From Chroococcus sp. FPU101 (GTDB lineage Bacteria; Cyanobacteriota; Cyanobacteriia; Cyanobacteriales; Microcystaceae), in the NCBI RefSeq assembly GCF_017312365.1, contig NZ_BLJI01000001.1, forward strand, positions 310,001-374,000: 64,000 nucleotides of DNA. The letters are read 5' to 3'. The translations under genes and the position numbers were made by a program. The notes below the pieces were generated by a model. The model ran no database searches and had not been told where the DNA came from. It saw only the letters and a program-made list of their open reading frames with translations. Shown piece by piece: positions 46,416 to 55,754 of the stretch. The stretch's first letter is position 1, and every line of letters begins with the position of its first letter.

Positions 46416-47003
46416 TTAAGATGCTACTGGATCGGATGATCCTGAGTCAGTAGAAGCTACCGTAGAAGGAAGATTTAATGCAAGCATGGTTCGTGAAATT
46501 CCTGTAAAGAGAACACTAACACCGACTAGCGTTCCGAGTAACCAAGGAGCATTATACGGCCAACCGAACCAAACCATTGCACCTAGAACAAGAGTTACCA
46601 GTCCGTTAACAAGTACCCAAGTCCAATTAGCACGGCCTCGGATTTTAAAGGCTAAAATCAATTCAAATACGCCTTCAGTTAAGAAGAAACTACCCAGTAA
46701 TAAAGTGAGTGAGAGAATACCCGTTAAAGGATAAACTAAGAGCATTATACCTGTAGCTAGATAGAGAATACCTAGTACTAGCTTCCAGATAAATCCGTCT
46801 TGTTGACGAGTAGCAAAAGCATTACTTATTTTAGCCCCAGCAGCAAAGATTAATAGCAAAGATGCCCAAGTTTCAACTACACCCGTTGCGATATTCGGTA
46901 GCACTAGACCAGCAATTCCTAAACCCACTAAAAGAAGACCAGACCAAAACGCCATTCCTCTGCTTAATTTGATATTTTGTTGAGGTGAAATATCAGTTGT
47001 CAT
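46416..47003 (-). CDS. HdeD/DUF308 family membrane protein
   Basis: A 195-residue protein with six hydrophobic helices in three pairs, the layout of HdeD/DUF308 proteins (GMAFWSGLLLVGLGIAGLVLP at the start; LLLGSFFLTEGVFELILAF in the middle). HdeD helps Escherichia coli survive acid at high cell density, but the family's role in cyanobacteria is not established. The C-terminus is a Ser-rich tail. It converges on the glycine-pentad gene with 18 bases between stops. Confidence 0.88.
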   Translation of the reverse strand: MTTDISPQQNIKLSRGMAFWSGLLLVGLGIAGLVLPNIATGVVETWASLLLIFAAGAKISNAFATRQQDGFIWKLVLGILYLATGIMLLVYPLTGILSLTLLLGSFFLTEGVFELILAFKIRGRANWTWVLVNGLVTLVLGAMVWFGWPYNAPWLLGTLVGVSVLFTGISRTMLALNLPSTVASTDSGSSDPVAS

Positions 47004-47123
47004 ATTATTTTTTCTCCCTTTTATTAGAACACTATAAAATTCAAGTTAGACAATTTTTTGAAATATAAGATCATTCCTCAGACAGACACAGTTAATGTGT
47101 TGAATCAACCAATAATAGATTAA

Positions 47124-47513
47124 TTATCGATCATTAAGATTTTCTAACTGAGTTCTAACAATATTGAGATATCCTTCATCGTTCATCGCATCTGAGGAAA
47201 GACGGCCTTTATTAATTGCACTTCTGACTAATGTTTCTGCATCAACATCACCGTTTGCGATCGCACTCTTAAAAGCTGCATGACTGGGAATTCCTTGATC
47301 TTCAAAATAACCTTGATAGGCTAATTGAACCAATGTGACAGGCTCAAGATTATCTTCAGTCGGTGTAGATTGACTGCCAAAACTTTCATTTTGGTCGGTT
47401 GTCTCAGTTGTTGGAGTAGATTGTCGATTATTATTGACTTGTCCTGCAAGTGTCGGAACCGCAACAGACGATAAAGTAAAAACAGACAAAAGAACAAAAG
47501 CAAAGCGTTTCAT
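47124..47513 (-). CDS. Secreted small protein, unknown function
   Basis: Taken from ATG 47513 (MKRFAFVLLSVFTLSSVAVPTLA), a clear signal peptide with a likely cleavage after AGQ or TLA; the TTG at 47531 is in frame but less likely. The mature part has a Thr/Gln/Ser-rich linker (about residues 25-55) and a compact C-terminal domain (VQLAYQGYFEDQGIPSHAAF, DVDAETLVRSAINKGRLSSD) that looks helical and recurs in cyanobacterial exported proteins. Function not recognised. Confidence 0.75.
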   Translation of the reverse strand: MKRFAFVLLSVFTLSSVAVPTLAGQVNNNRQSTPTTETTDQNESFGSQSTPTEDNLEPVTLVQLAYQGYFEDQGIPSHAAFKSAIANGDVDAETLVRSAINKGRLSSDAMNDEGYLNIVRTQLENLNDR

Positions 47514-47724
47514 AATTTTTACCCAATTCAAGAAAATGGCTTAGACATTAGTTTTATTCTGGCAACGGGTTTAATTTTTTACTTCCTTAAATAGATAGAT
47601 TCCCAAGGTCATCCCAATAATAGATTTTTAACAATGTATCCAATTAAGCTTTTTCCGTTAAACGATTCCAATGATCGCTAAAATAGGCAAATAACTAAAA
47701 AATAAACAGAGCCTAAATTAAGTC

Positions 47725-48090
47725 ATGACCGTAGCTAACACTGAGTCCACAGAACAAGATAAAATGCTTGAGGCGATGAAAAACTTTGCGGAACAATACG
47801 CCAAGCGAACTAATACCTATTTTTGCAGTGAACCGTCTGTAACCGCAGTTGTTATCGAAGGATTAGCCAAACACAAAGAGGAACTTGGCGCACCTCTGTG
47901 TCCCTGTCGTCACTATGAAGACAAAGAAGCAGAAGTCAAAAATACCTTTTGGAATTGTCCCTGTGTTCCAATGCGCGAACGAAAAGAATGTCACTGTATG
48001 TTGTTTATTACTCCCGATAATGAATTTGCAGGAGATCAGCAAGAAATTTCTTTAGACTATATTAAAGAAGTTAGAGCCAGTATGGCTTAA
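47725..48090 (+). CDS. ftrC: Ferredoxin-thioredoxin reductase catalytic chain
   Basis: The 4Fe-4S beta subunit that passes electrons from ferredoxin to thioredoxin in light-driven redox control. The seven family cysteines are visible: YFCSEP, PLCPCRHYED, WNCPCVPMRE and ECHCMLF, comprising the redox disulfide and the cluster ligands. Length 121 is usual. It leads a plus-strand run with the DUF309, lptA, lptB and lptF/G genes; the DUF309 gene begins five bases after its stop. Confidence 0.96.
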   Translation: MTVANTESTEQDKMLEAMKNFAEQYAKRTNTYFCSEPSVTAVVIEGLAKHKEELGAPLCPCRHYEDKEAEVKNTFWNCPCVPMRERKECHCMLFITPDNEFAGDQQEISLDYIKEVRASMA

Positions 48091-48095
48091 GCGCA

Positions 48096-48506
48096 ATGCA
48101 AGAATCATTTGATTCGGTTCCTCAAGCATTTTGGCAAGGCGTAGATGAATTTAATCAACATGAATTTTATGCCTGCCATGATACCCTTGAGGCTTTATGG
48201 ATGGAAGCCCCAGAACCGAATAAACGTTTTTACCAAGGTGTACTCCAAATCGCGGTAGGCTGTTATCATTTGGGAAATCATAACGGGCGAGGAGCCATGA
48301 TTTTATTAGGGGAAGGGATAAAACGGCTTAAAGATTACCTTCCCATTTATGAAGAGATAGATGTAACTCAGTTGCTAGAAGAAAGTAGCGAATTATTAAG
48401 CCTTGTCCAACAAACCGACCCTAACGAACTCACGTTCTTAGTACAACAGTTAGATGAAAATGTTTTTTCTTGGCCCAGAATCATCTCTATCGAACAAAAC
48501 GTCTAA
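48096..48506 (+). CDS. DUF309 family protein
   Basis: A 136-residue helical protein with the family signature FNQHEFYACHDTLEALWMEA and RFYQGVLQIAVGCYHLGNHN; the paired His/Glu residues on the two helices could bind a metal, though no function is established. It begins five bases after ftrC. The next gene's apparent open frame overlaps its end, but the likely start of that gene lies downstream. Confidence 0.92.
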   Translation: MQESFDSVPQAFWQGVDEFNQHEFYACHDTLEALWMEAPEPNKRFYQGVLQIAVGCYHLGNHNGRGAMILLGEGIKRLKDYLPIYEEIDVTQLLEESSELLSLVQQTDPNELTFLVQQLDENVFSWPRIISIEQNV

Positions 48507-48553
48507 CATATGTCTTTAGAACAAATTATAAAAAAAGTTATTTTGATGAGCCA

Positions 48554-49006
48554 ATGATGATCAATCCACGTACCTGGACGCTCGGTTTAATGACTGGACT
48601 ACTTACCCTGCCTGGAATGGCGATCAATGTAGCCGTTGCTCAAACTCCCCAAGTTACAGGAGGGGCTTTAACAGTCCGTTCTGATATTCAAGAAGCTAAC
48701 TCACAAACGGGAGTTGTTACGGCTAGGGGAAATGTACAGGTTTTTTATCCCGCCCGCAAAATTCAAGCAACATCCGCCCAAGCTCAATATTTTAGTAAAG
48801 AACGCCGTTTAGTTCTCAGTGGTAATGTTTATGTACTACAAGAAGGGAATAGTATGCGAGCAGAAACCATGACTTATTTAGTTGATGAAGGGCGTTTTAT
48901 TGCCACACCACAATCTAATCAACAAGTAGAGTCAATTTATATTGTCACCGAATCACAGCAATCCTCAGCCGCCCCTAATACGTCTCCAACGAATAGAAGA
49001 CCTTAA
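48554..49006 (+). CDS. LptA/OstA-like periplasmic lipopolysaccharide transport protein
   Basis: The start is taken as ATG 48554, giving a signal peptide (LGLMTGLLTLPGMAINVAVAQ) before the domain; the frame is open further upstream but without meaning. Residues about 35-135 have the beta-jellyroll repeats of OstA/LptA (SDIQEANSQTGVVTARGNV, ARKIQATSAQAQYF, RLVLSGNVYVLQEGNSMRAE). It should bridge lipopolysaccharide across the periplasm. lptB and the permease follow, as in other Gram-negative lpt loci. Confidence 0.87.
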   Translation: MMINPRTWTLGLMTGLLTLPGMAINVAVAQTPQVTGGALTVRSDIQEANSQTGVVTARGNVQVFYPARKIQATSAQAQYFSKERRLVLSGNVYVLQEGNSMRAETMTYLVDEGRFIATPQSNQQVESIYIVTESQQSSAAPNTSPTNRRP

Positions 49007-49068
49007 ATGATAATATCTAATGTTTAAGGCGGGTATACGTGATCACTTTATAATCTAAAACTGATATC

Positions 49069-49797
49069 GTGACTTTATTTCTTGATAACATTCATAAATC
49101 TTATGGTAAGCGAACCGTCGTCAACCGAGTTAGTATTACAGTTGCTCCAGGAGAGATTGTTGGACTATTAGGCCCGAATGGTGCAGGGAAAACGACAACT
49201 TTTTATATTGCCACTGGTTTAATTAAACCCAATCAAGGTAGAGTGTTGTTTGATCAGCGCGAGATTACGAGTTTATCTTTAAACCAACGCGCTCGTCTAG
49301 GAATTGGCTATCTGACTCAGCAGGCAAGCATTTTTCGTTATTTGTCTGTCGGCGAAAATATTGAACTAGCTCTCGAACAGTCTCACGTTCCCTATCCGAT
49401 TAGAACAAGCAAACTACAAAATTTATTAAAAGAATTTCGCTTAGAGAAAATTTCGCGTACCAAAGGGGCTTATGTCTCTGGGGGAGAACGCCGACGCACT
49501 GAACTTGCCAGAGCTTTAGCAGTTGGGGTTAATGGGCCTAAATTTTTACTGCTTGATGAACCGTTTGCGGGAGTCGATCCCATTGCTGTTGCTGAAATTC
49601 AAGCCATAATTGCGAATTTGCGCGATCGCAAAATAGGGATCTTAATTACTGACCATAACGTCAGAGAAACACTAGCAATTACTAATCGAGCTTATATCAT
49701 GCGAGAAGGACAAATCTTAGCATCGGGTAGTCCAGACGAATTGTATTCTAATCCCTTGGTTCGTCAATACTACTTAGGGGATAAATTTTATGTTTAG
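49069..49797 (+). CDS. lptB: LPS export ABC transporter ATP-binding protein LptB
   Basis: ATPase that powers lipopolysaccharide extraction by LptF/G. Start GTG 49069. Walker A is GPNGAGKTTT, the Q-loop YLTQQASIFRYLSVGEN carries the LptB-typical sequence, the signature is VSGGERRR, Walker B is FLLLDEPFAGVD and the H-loop is ITDHNVRET. Length 242 is standard. It sits between lptA and the frameshifted permease gene. Confidence 0.95.
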   Translation: MTLFLDNIHKSYGKRTVVNRVSITVAPGEIVGLLGPNGAGKTTTFYIATGLIKPNQGRVLFDQREITSLSLNQRARLGIGYLTQQASIFRYLSVGENIELALEQSHVPYPIRTSKLQNLLKEFRLEKISRTKGAYVSGGERRRTELARALAVGVNGPKFLLLDEPFAGVDPIAVAEIQAIIANLRDRKIGILITDHNVRETLAITNRAYIMREGQILASGSPDELYSNPLVRQYYLGDKFYV

Positions 49798-49972
49798 ATT
49801 GCTTGAGCAAGTGCTTTCTACAATCTAAAAACTGTTTTTTATTGTTCTTTCTTAATGAGGATCATTAAAAACAAACTTAATTACACTTTAGATCTACTTA
49901 CTTTAGAAATTTATGATTTAATTTTAAAATTATTTGGCTCTATTATCAGATCACTATCATCGCTATTCTACA

Positions 49973-51135
49973 ATGAAAATAGGACGTTTTTACTCTTTTT
50001 TAAGGACTATTCCAGGTTTTTCTCTGCTAGATCGCTATATATTCTTGGAATTATTGTTACCGCTTTTGTTTGGCATGGGGTTATTTACGTCCCTTGGTAT
50101 TGCGATCGGGACTTTATTCGATCTAGTGCGTCGTATTACTGAAATGGGGCTTCCCATCACGATTGCTTTACAAATTCTTTTCCTGAGAATGCCAGAGTTT
50201 ATCGTTTTGGCTTTTCCGATGTCCATGCTCTTATCGACTTTGATGGCGTTAGTCGTTTATCGAGTGATAGTGAATTAATAGCCCTACGAAGTATTGGAAT
50301 TAATGTTTATCGTTTAATTGTTCCTGCGGTTATTCTCAGTATTATAGTAACGGGTTTAACCTTCACCTTTCATAATTATATTGCCCCCGCCTCGACTTAT
50401 CAGGCGACGGTTACTTTAGCCAAAGCCCTCAAAAGAGAAAAACTCCCTTTTGATAACGATAATATTATTTATCCTGAATATACTCAGATTAAAACAGATG
50501 ATGGAGGAACTAGAACAGTTTTACTACGTTTGTTTTATGCCGAAGAATTTGATGGGCGACAGATGAAACGATTAACCATTTTAGATCGTTCTCAACCTGA
50601 CATTAATCAAATTATTACCTCACAATCGGCGGTCTGGAATCTCGATAACAATAAATGGGATTTTTATAACGGTACGATTTATTTAATTTCACCTGATGGG
50701 GATTATCGTAATATTGTCCGTTTCGACCATCAAGAATTATCCTTGCCTCGCGCTCCTTTAGATATTGCCAACCGAGGGCGAGATGCAACGGAAATGAATA
50801 TACAACAAGCTAGAGAGTATTTAAAAATCGTACAGTTAAGCGGAAATGAAGTAAAAGCGCGAAAATTAGAAGTACGAATTCAAGAAAAAATTGCCCTTCC
50901 CTTTGTTTGTATTGTTTTTGCTCTGATTGGCGCATCGATGGGAGTACGTCCACAAAATACCAATAGAGCGACCAGTTTTGGCATCTGTGTTGTCTTAATT
51001 TTTTCTTATTATTTGCTGTCATTTATTAGTAGTTCTTTTGGCGTTTGGGGGGTACTAACACCTCTGATGGCTGCTTGGTTGCCCAATACATTAGGATTAA
51101 TAGCAGGGATTTTACTACTGGTGCGATCGGCTTAA
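49973..51135 (+). pseudogene. LptF/LptG family permease, split by a frameshift
   Basis: The N-terminal part from ATG 49973 (MKIGRFYSFL, then SLLDRYIFLELLLPLLFGMG) is the first YjgP/YjgQ helix region. It runs into a stop at 50278, having left the true frame near 50249. The next frame supplies SRLSSDSELIALRSIG, the normal continuation, and proceeds through the periplasmic domain to the last three helices and a stop at 51135. One missing base between about 50248 and 50251 explains the split. As lipopolysaccharide export is normally essential and only one permease gene is here, an assembly error is more likely than true loss. Confidence 0.85.
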
Positions 51136-51190
51136 AATAGTTGATGATTTCTAGTTTAGGATTTAGGATAAGCTTAAAGTCATAAACGGG

Positions 51191-52081
51191 TTGGTATATA
51201 TGAATAATTCTGAAAATAATTCCTCAATGCGTTACTTACTAGCTCGTCTTAAACCTTTTGGGCGATTAGCTTTTTGGGGCCCGTTGGGTTTGCTTTCCCT
51301 TGGTTTAATTTTCTATTGGCAATATCAACAACATCCTGAATGGTTAATTCAGATTACTGACCAACCCGAAACACTTGATAGTTATTTTCGTTCGCCATCG
51401 GTTCCTGTAGCTCAACCTAACGTAGCTCAACCCGATGCTCAAACCCCTCAAACTGGTACAAATAATCCTAATGATGGAAATTGGGCGACTGAATGGAAAA
51501 AAGGACTGACTCAAGAGCAAGTGATGCCTTATTCTCTAAACAATTCAAAAAACTTAAATAAAATTAATAATCCTTCACAGATACAGAACAATCAGTCTTC
51601 TTCGAGTCTATTTAGACCCTTACTTCCCCCAGTCAGGTCAAATAATCAACCAGCTACCTCAATTAGACCCTATCAGGTACCGACTGCTCCGACTGCATCA
51701 GAGAATTATTTAAAAACAGCAGTTGATCAGATTCCGAGGAGTAATTCATCTAGCTATTACAATACCAATGTTGCACCCGTTAATTCAGGTCAACCTCCTT
51801 ATAATCCATATCCATCTTATTCAGGGGTCAATCAGCCAGTTAATCCAACAGTCAATGGTGATCAACCTCCTACGGGCTATGCTGCACCTCCAACTGCGGC
51901 TCCAAGTTATCAACCTCCCAGTTATGGCTCAACCTACGCTAGACCCATTCCTCCACAACCGTATGTTCCTCCAACTGCTTCTCAGCAACCGTATAATCCC
52001 TCTGGTGTGGCAATTCAACGAAATATAACCCAAAATGGTTATCAAGTTCAACCGTCGATTAGTAATTCGGGGAGATTTTAA
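51191..52081 (+). CDS. Proline-rich protein with one N-terminal membrane helix, unknown function
   Basis: The 296 residues start with a short polar part and one helix (about residues 22-44, LAFWGPLGLLSLGLIFYW), followed by a long disordered, Pro/Gln/Asn/Ser/Tyr-rich tail with loose repeats such as QPPYNPYPSY and QPPSYGS. No catalytic motif is seen. The arrangement suggests a membrane-anchored flexible arm in the periplasm. It stands 55 bases after the lptF/G stop and might be part of that transcript. Confidence 0.75.
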   Translation: MVYMNNSENNSSMRYLLARLKPFGRLAFWGPLGLLSLGLIFYWQYQQHPEWLIQITDQPETLDSYFRSPSVPVAQPNVAQPDAQTPQTGTNNPNDGNWATEWKKGLTQEQVMPYSLNNSKNLNKINNPSQIQNNQSSSSLFRPLLPPVRSNNQPATSIRPYQVPTAPTASENYLKTAVDQIPRSNSSSYYNTNVAPVNSGQPPYNPYPSYSGVNQPVNPTVNGDQPPTGYAAPPTAAPSYQPPSYGSTYARPIPPQPYVPPTASQQPYNPSGVAIQRNITQNGYQVQPSISNSGRF

Positions 52082-52163
52082 AGCGACTTAAATCATCATT
52101 TTTGTTTGGGGGTTTGGTTTAGCCACGCCCCCTTCCTTTATGAAAATTTATTAAAATAAAGAT

Positions 52164-54056
52164 ATGAATCGTAAAAGTTTAGCTTTAGAAAGTAGTCTCA
52201 TTCGAGATCCTGAACGCTTAGAGAGCCGATTAAAAGAAATCCCTACAGAATCGGGCGTTTATCTAATGCGCGACCAAAGCGGCGATATTCTTTATATTGG
52301 CAAATCCAAAAAATTACGATCGCGGGTTCGTTCCTATTTCCGTCCCGCTCAACCTCTTAGCCCTCGTATTGCCATGATGGTACAGCAAGTGGTTGAGATA
52401 GAATTTATTGTCACCGATACGGAGGCTGAAGCCCTCGCCCTTGAAGCGAATCTGATCAAACAACATCAGCCCTATTTTAATGTCCTCCTTAAAGACGACA
52501 AAAAATATCCATACATTTGTATTACTTGGTCAGAACTTTATCCGCGAATCTTTATAACTCGTAAACGACGCACTGATAATGCTAGAGATCGCTATTATGG
52601 CCCCTACGTTGATACACGGCTACTGCGTCAAACCTTACAAATCATTAAGCGAATTTTTCCCCTCAAACAACGCCCAAAACCTCTTTTTAAAGACCGTCCT
52701 TGTTTAAATTATGATATTGGTCGCTGTCCTGGTGTTTGTCAATTATTAATTTCTTCGGAAGACTACCGCAAAACCGTTCAACAAGTGGCCATGATTTTCC
52801 AAGGTCGCAGCAGTGAATTAGAAGACAAACTGCAAACTCAAATGGACACGGCCGCCGAAAACCTTAATTTTGAACAAGCGGCAGCCCTACGAGATCAGAT
52901 TAAAGCCTTAAAATCGCTCAACGCTGATCAAAAAGTGTCCTTAAGTGATGATACCGTTTCTAGAGATGCGATCGCTCTGGCTGCCGATGAGCAACATTGC
53001 TGTATTCAACTGTTTCAAGTCCGTGCAGGTCGGTTAGTCGGTCGCTTAGGGTTTTTCGCGGAAACTCAGTCGGGAACACCTGGAGCTATCTTAGAACGGG
53101 TACTGGAAGAACATTATATGATGGCAGAAGGGGTAGAAATTCCGACCGAGATTTTAGTACAGCACGAATTACCCGAAGGAGATATCTTAGCGACTTGGTT
53201 GAGTGAACGCAAAGGGCGTAAAGTACAGATTACTGCCCCTCAGCGACAAACCAAGGCAGAATTGTTAGAAATGGTGCAACGGAATGCTCAATATGAGTTA
53301 GAACGTACCCAACGTTTTGCCGAGCGTAACTTACAATCATTACAAGATTTAGCCGAAGTTCTGGATTTAAGTGATTTACCGCGACGGATTGAAGGATATG
53401 ATATTTCCCATATCCAAGGTTCTAATGCGGTTGCTTCACAAGTCGTTTTTGTTGATGGTGTACCTGCGAAACAGCACTATCGTCATTACAAGATCAAAAA
53501 TCCGCAAGTTAAAATCGGTCATTCTGATGACTTTGCGAGTATGGCTGAGGTGATTCGTCGTCGTTTTCGTCGCTATGCTGAAGATCCAACAATTCTAGAT
53601 GATTTAGAAGAAAATGATGATTTTCCAGATTTAGTGATGATTGATGGAGGAAAAGGTCAATTGTCTTCTGTGGTCGAAGTTCTCCAAGACCTGAACTTGC
53701 TAGAACACGTTAAAGTCATTAGTTTGGCTAAACAAAAAGAAGAAATTTTCCTCCCTGGGGAATCTGAATCGTTAGCCACTGATGCCGAACAACCAGGGAT
53801 ACAATTATTACGACGTGTGAGAGATGAAGCGCACCGTTTTGCGATTACCTTCCATCGTCAACAGCGTCTGAAAAGTAGTAGACGTTCTCGTTTAGATGAA
53901 ATCTCTGGATTAGGGTTCCAGCGTCAAAAACAACTCTTAGCGCATTTTCATTCGGTTGATTATATTCGTGAAGCTTCAGTGGAACAGTTACAAGAGGTTT
54001 CAGGAATTGGTGAACAGTTAGCCCAAGAAATTTACGATTATTTTCATCCTGCGTAG
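52164..54056 (+). CDS. uvrC: UvrABC system protein C
   Basis: Makes the dual incision of nucleotide excision repair. The GIY-YIG nuclease ([19 protein letters not shown] at about 31-49), a UvrB-binding UVR motif (about residues 215-250, [14 protein letters not shown]), the RNase H-like endonuclease domain ([28 protein letters not shown]) and the C-terminal helix-hairpin-helix ([31 protein letters not shown]) are all present. Length 630 is typical. Its stop lies inside a perfect 12-bp palindrome. Confidence 0.97.
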   Translation: MNRKSLALESSLIRDPERLESRLKEIPTESGVYLMRDQSGDILYIGKSKKLRSRVRSYFRPAQPLSPRIAMMVQQVVEIEFIVTDTEAEALALEANLIKQHQPYFNVLLKDDKKYPYICITWSELYPRIFITRKRRTDNARDRYYGPYVDTRLLRQTLQIIKRIFPLKQRPKPLFKDRPCLNYDIGRCPGVCQLLISSEDYRKTVQQVAMIFQGRSSELEDKLQTQMDTAAENLNFEQAAALRDQIKALKSLNADQKVSLSDDTVSRDAIALAADEQHCCIQLFQVRAGRLVGRLGFFAETQSGTPGAILERVLEEHYMMAEGVEIPTEILVQHELPEGDILATWLSERKGRKVQITAPQRQTKAELLEMVQRNAQYELERTQRFAERNLQSLQDLAEVLDLSDLPRRIEGYDISHIQGSNAVASQVVFVDGVPAKQHYRHYKIKNPQVKIGHSDDFASMAEVIRRRFRRYAEDPTILDDLEENDDFPDLVMIDGGKGQLSSVVEVLQDLNLLEHVKVISLAKQKEEIFLPGESESLATDAEQPGIQLLRRVRDEAHRFAITFHRQQRLKSSRRSRLDEISGLGFQRQKQLLAHFHSVDYIREASVEQLQEVSGIGEQLAQEIYDYFHPA

Positions 54057-54081
54057 AGACGCGTCATAGCGCGTCTCTACG
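54052..54081. repeat. Perfect 12-bp inverted repeat at the uvrC stop
   Basis: CGTAGAGACGCG (54052-54063) and CGCGTCTCTACG (54070-54081) flank the loop TCATAG. The uvrC TAG is inside the left arm and the convergent VWA gene stops two bases beyond the right arm. The sequence is like the GTAGAGACGCG-type palindromes scattered in many cyanobacterial genomes. It may also serve as a two-way terminator. Confidence 0.85.
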
Positions 54082-54082
54082 A

Positions 54083-54703
54083 TTAATCTTGAATTGCATT
54101 GAGTAAGACTTCTGTTAGGGTCATATCTTCCATCTCATCAATCGTGATTGTGTCTACAATATCGAATTTAGCTCCTGCGGTTTCTAGTTGATCATCTAAT
54201 GCGCGTAGAAACTCTGTTGCTTTACGATCTTTACCCACTTGAATCAGAGAAATTGCTAATTCATCATCTCGCTCCATTTGACGGGATGCTTCGATAATTT
54301 GGCGCATGACTGATTTACGATCGTCTGGTTCCCCATCTGTGATTACTAAGATTGTTTCTCCATTGGGTTTAGCGAGTCCTGCAACTTTGCGCTGAAAATA
54401 ATTATCTAAAGCATCTTGTAAAACACTCGCTAGATCAGTACGTCCCATCGGTTCATTTTCTTGATACACTTGGGACACTTTATCTGAGGTGACATTATCA
54501 TAACGTCTAAACCGACCTGAAAAAAGATAAACCGTAATGCCATCAGGATCGATTTCTTCGCACTTTCTGGCTAAAGCAAGGGTCGATTCTTGGGCGATCT
54601 CCCAACGGGTTTTTCCTCCGGGTTGATCGGATGTGGACATACTGCCACTTTTGTCAATGATTAAAGTATAATCCCGATCTTGTGCAATAGAACTTTCCGG
54701 CAT
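54083..54703 (-). CDS. von Willebrand factor A domain protein
   Basis: A 206-residue single VWA domain with a complete MIDAS metal site: DKSGSMS near residue 17, a Thr around GRTDLAS and the Asp in ITDGEPDD. It would bind a partner through a Mg-bridged contact. No signal peptide is seen. It converges on uvrC and is divergent from recR with a roughly 105-base gap, so neither neighbour indicates its partner; in other cyanobacteria such proteins accompany tellurium-resistance-like or kinase genes, not seen here. Confidence 0.9.
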   Translation of the reverse strand: MPESSIAQDRDYTLIIDKSGSMSTSDQPGGKTRWEIAQESTLALARKCEEIDPDGITVYLFSGRFRRYDNVTSDKVSQVYQENEPMGRTDLASVLQDALDNYFQRKVAGLAKPNGETILVITDGEPDDRKSVMRQIIEASRQMERDDELAISLIQVGKDRKATEFLRALDDQLETAGAKFDIVDTITIDEMEDMTLTEVLLNAIQD

Positions 54704-54808
54704 GGATAATCGTTAAACCTCTGTTGTTGTTGGTAGTACCTCTATATTTCTAGGCTAATACGGACAACAGGAAACTAGGGCAAAAATTCCGAATTTTCTT
54801 AGAATTGT

Positions 54809-55459
54809 TTGAGTACAGAAGTACGGGATAAAATAAAATTAAGACAATTAAGAGGATGGTTTTCTATTTATACTCCACCGTTAGCCCGTTTAATCGAACA
54901 ACTTCAAAAATTACCCGGTGTTGGGCCAAAAACCGCACAACGTTTAGCTCTACATATTCTAAAGCGATCGGATGCAGATGCTCAAGCTTTAGCTAAGGCG
55001 ATTATTGACGCAAAAAAACAAGTTGGCTTTTGTAAGGTTTGCTATCACCTATCTGCTGAACCCGTGTGCGAAATTTGTCGTAATCAAAATCGTGAAAATC
55101 AAGTGATCTGTGTGGTTGCAGACTCTAGAGATGTTATTGCATTAGAGAAAACCCGCGAGTATCGAGGAAAATATCACGTTTTAGGGGGTGTTATTTCCCC
55201 AATGGATGGCATCGGGCCAGAACAATTAAATGTACAGGTTTTAGTTCAGCGCGTCAACCACGAAAAAACCAAAGAAGTCATTTTAGCCATTAGTCCGAGT
55301 GTGGAAGGAGAAACTACTACGCTTTATGTTGGAGGACTCCTAAAACCTTTTACAAAAGTGACTCGTATTGCTTTTGGTTTACCGATGGGTGGCGATTTAG
55401 AATATGCTGATGAAGTAACTCTTGCACGAGCTTTAGAAGGAAGACGAGAATTAGATTAG
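54809..55459 (+). CDS. recR: Recombination protein RecR (start uncertain)
   Basis: Works with RecO and RecF to load RecA at gaps. The core [21 protein letters not shown] begins at about residue 21 of this frame, where RecR proteins usually begin. HhH, the four-Cys zinc finger (CKVCYHL ... CEICRN) and Toprim domain ([21 protein letters not shown]) follow. The first 19 residues look non-conserved. The frame's only standard start is TTG 54809 without a clear ribosome site. AAGAGGA (54850) lies ten bases before an in-frame ATT at 54866; alternatively one surplus T in the TTTT at 54860 hides the ATG at 54856. Confidence 0.9.
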   Translation: MSTEVRDKIKLRQLRGWFSIYTPPLARLIEQLQKLPGVGPKTAQRLALHILKRSDADAQALAKAIIDAKKQVGFCKVCYHLSAEPVCEICRNQNRENQVICVVADSRDVIALEKTREYRGKYHVLGGVISPMDGIGPEQLNVQVLVQRVNHEKTKEVILAISPSVEGETTTLYVGGLLKPFTKVTRIAFGLPMGGDLEYADEVTLARALEGRRELD

Positions 55460-55475
55460 TAGAGGAGAAATGGTT

Positions 55476-55754
55476 ATGACTACAGAAGAAATCCTTTTAG
55501 AAAAATGGCGTACTTTACCCAGTGAAAAACAACAAGAAGTTTTAGAGTTTGTCGATACTTTAGCTAAAAAAGAAGCAGATTTACACATTAAAGAAGCAGC
55601 ATCACATGAAACAGTAAATTTTCAACCCAAAACGGAATTAGGAAAAAAATTATGGGAACTACGCCAAAAAGCCATAGCAGCAGGAAAAGTTAAATTCCTT
55701 GACTGGGATGGAATTGAACAAGAAATTGCTCAACGACGAGGCGAAATTGAGTGA
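55476..55754 (+). CDS. Antitoxin-like DUF2281-type protein
   Basis: A 92-residue protein starting MTTEEILLEKWRTLPSEKQQEVLEF, like the DUF2281 antitoxins paired with PIN toxins in cyanobacteria. The remainder is charged (KTELGKKLWELRQKAIAAGKVKFL) and could wrap the toxin. The ATG at 55476 is preceded by AGAGGAGA with good spacing; the ATG at 55470 is an alternative. Its stop overlaps the GTG of the PIN gene by four bases, the usual toxin-antitoxin arrangement. Confidence 0.82.
   Translation: MTTEEILLEKWRTLPSEKQQEVLEFVDTLAKKEADLHIKEAASHETVNFQPKTELGKKLWELRQKAIAAGKVKFLDWDGIEQEIAQRRGEIE

Noticed and set aside
49855-50142. 95-residue frame at the start of the LptF/G region
   Set aside because: It overlaps the LptF/G N-terminus in another frame and shows no family features.
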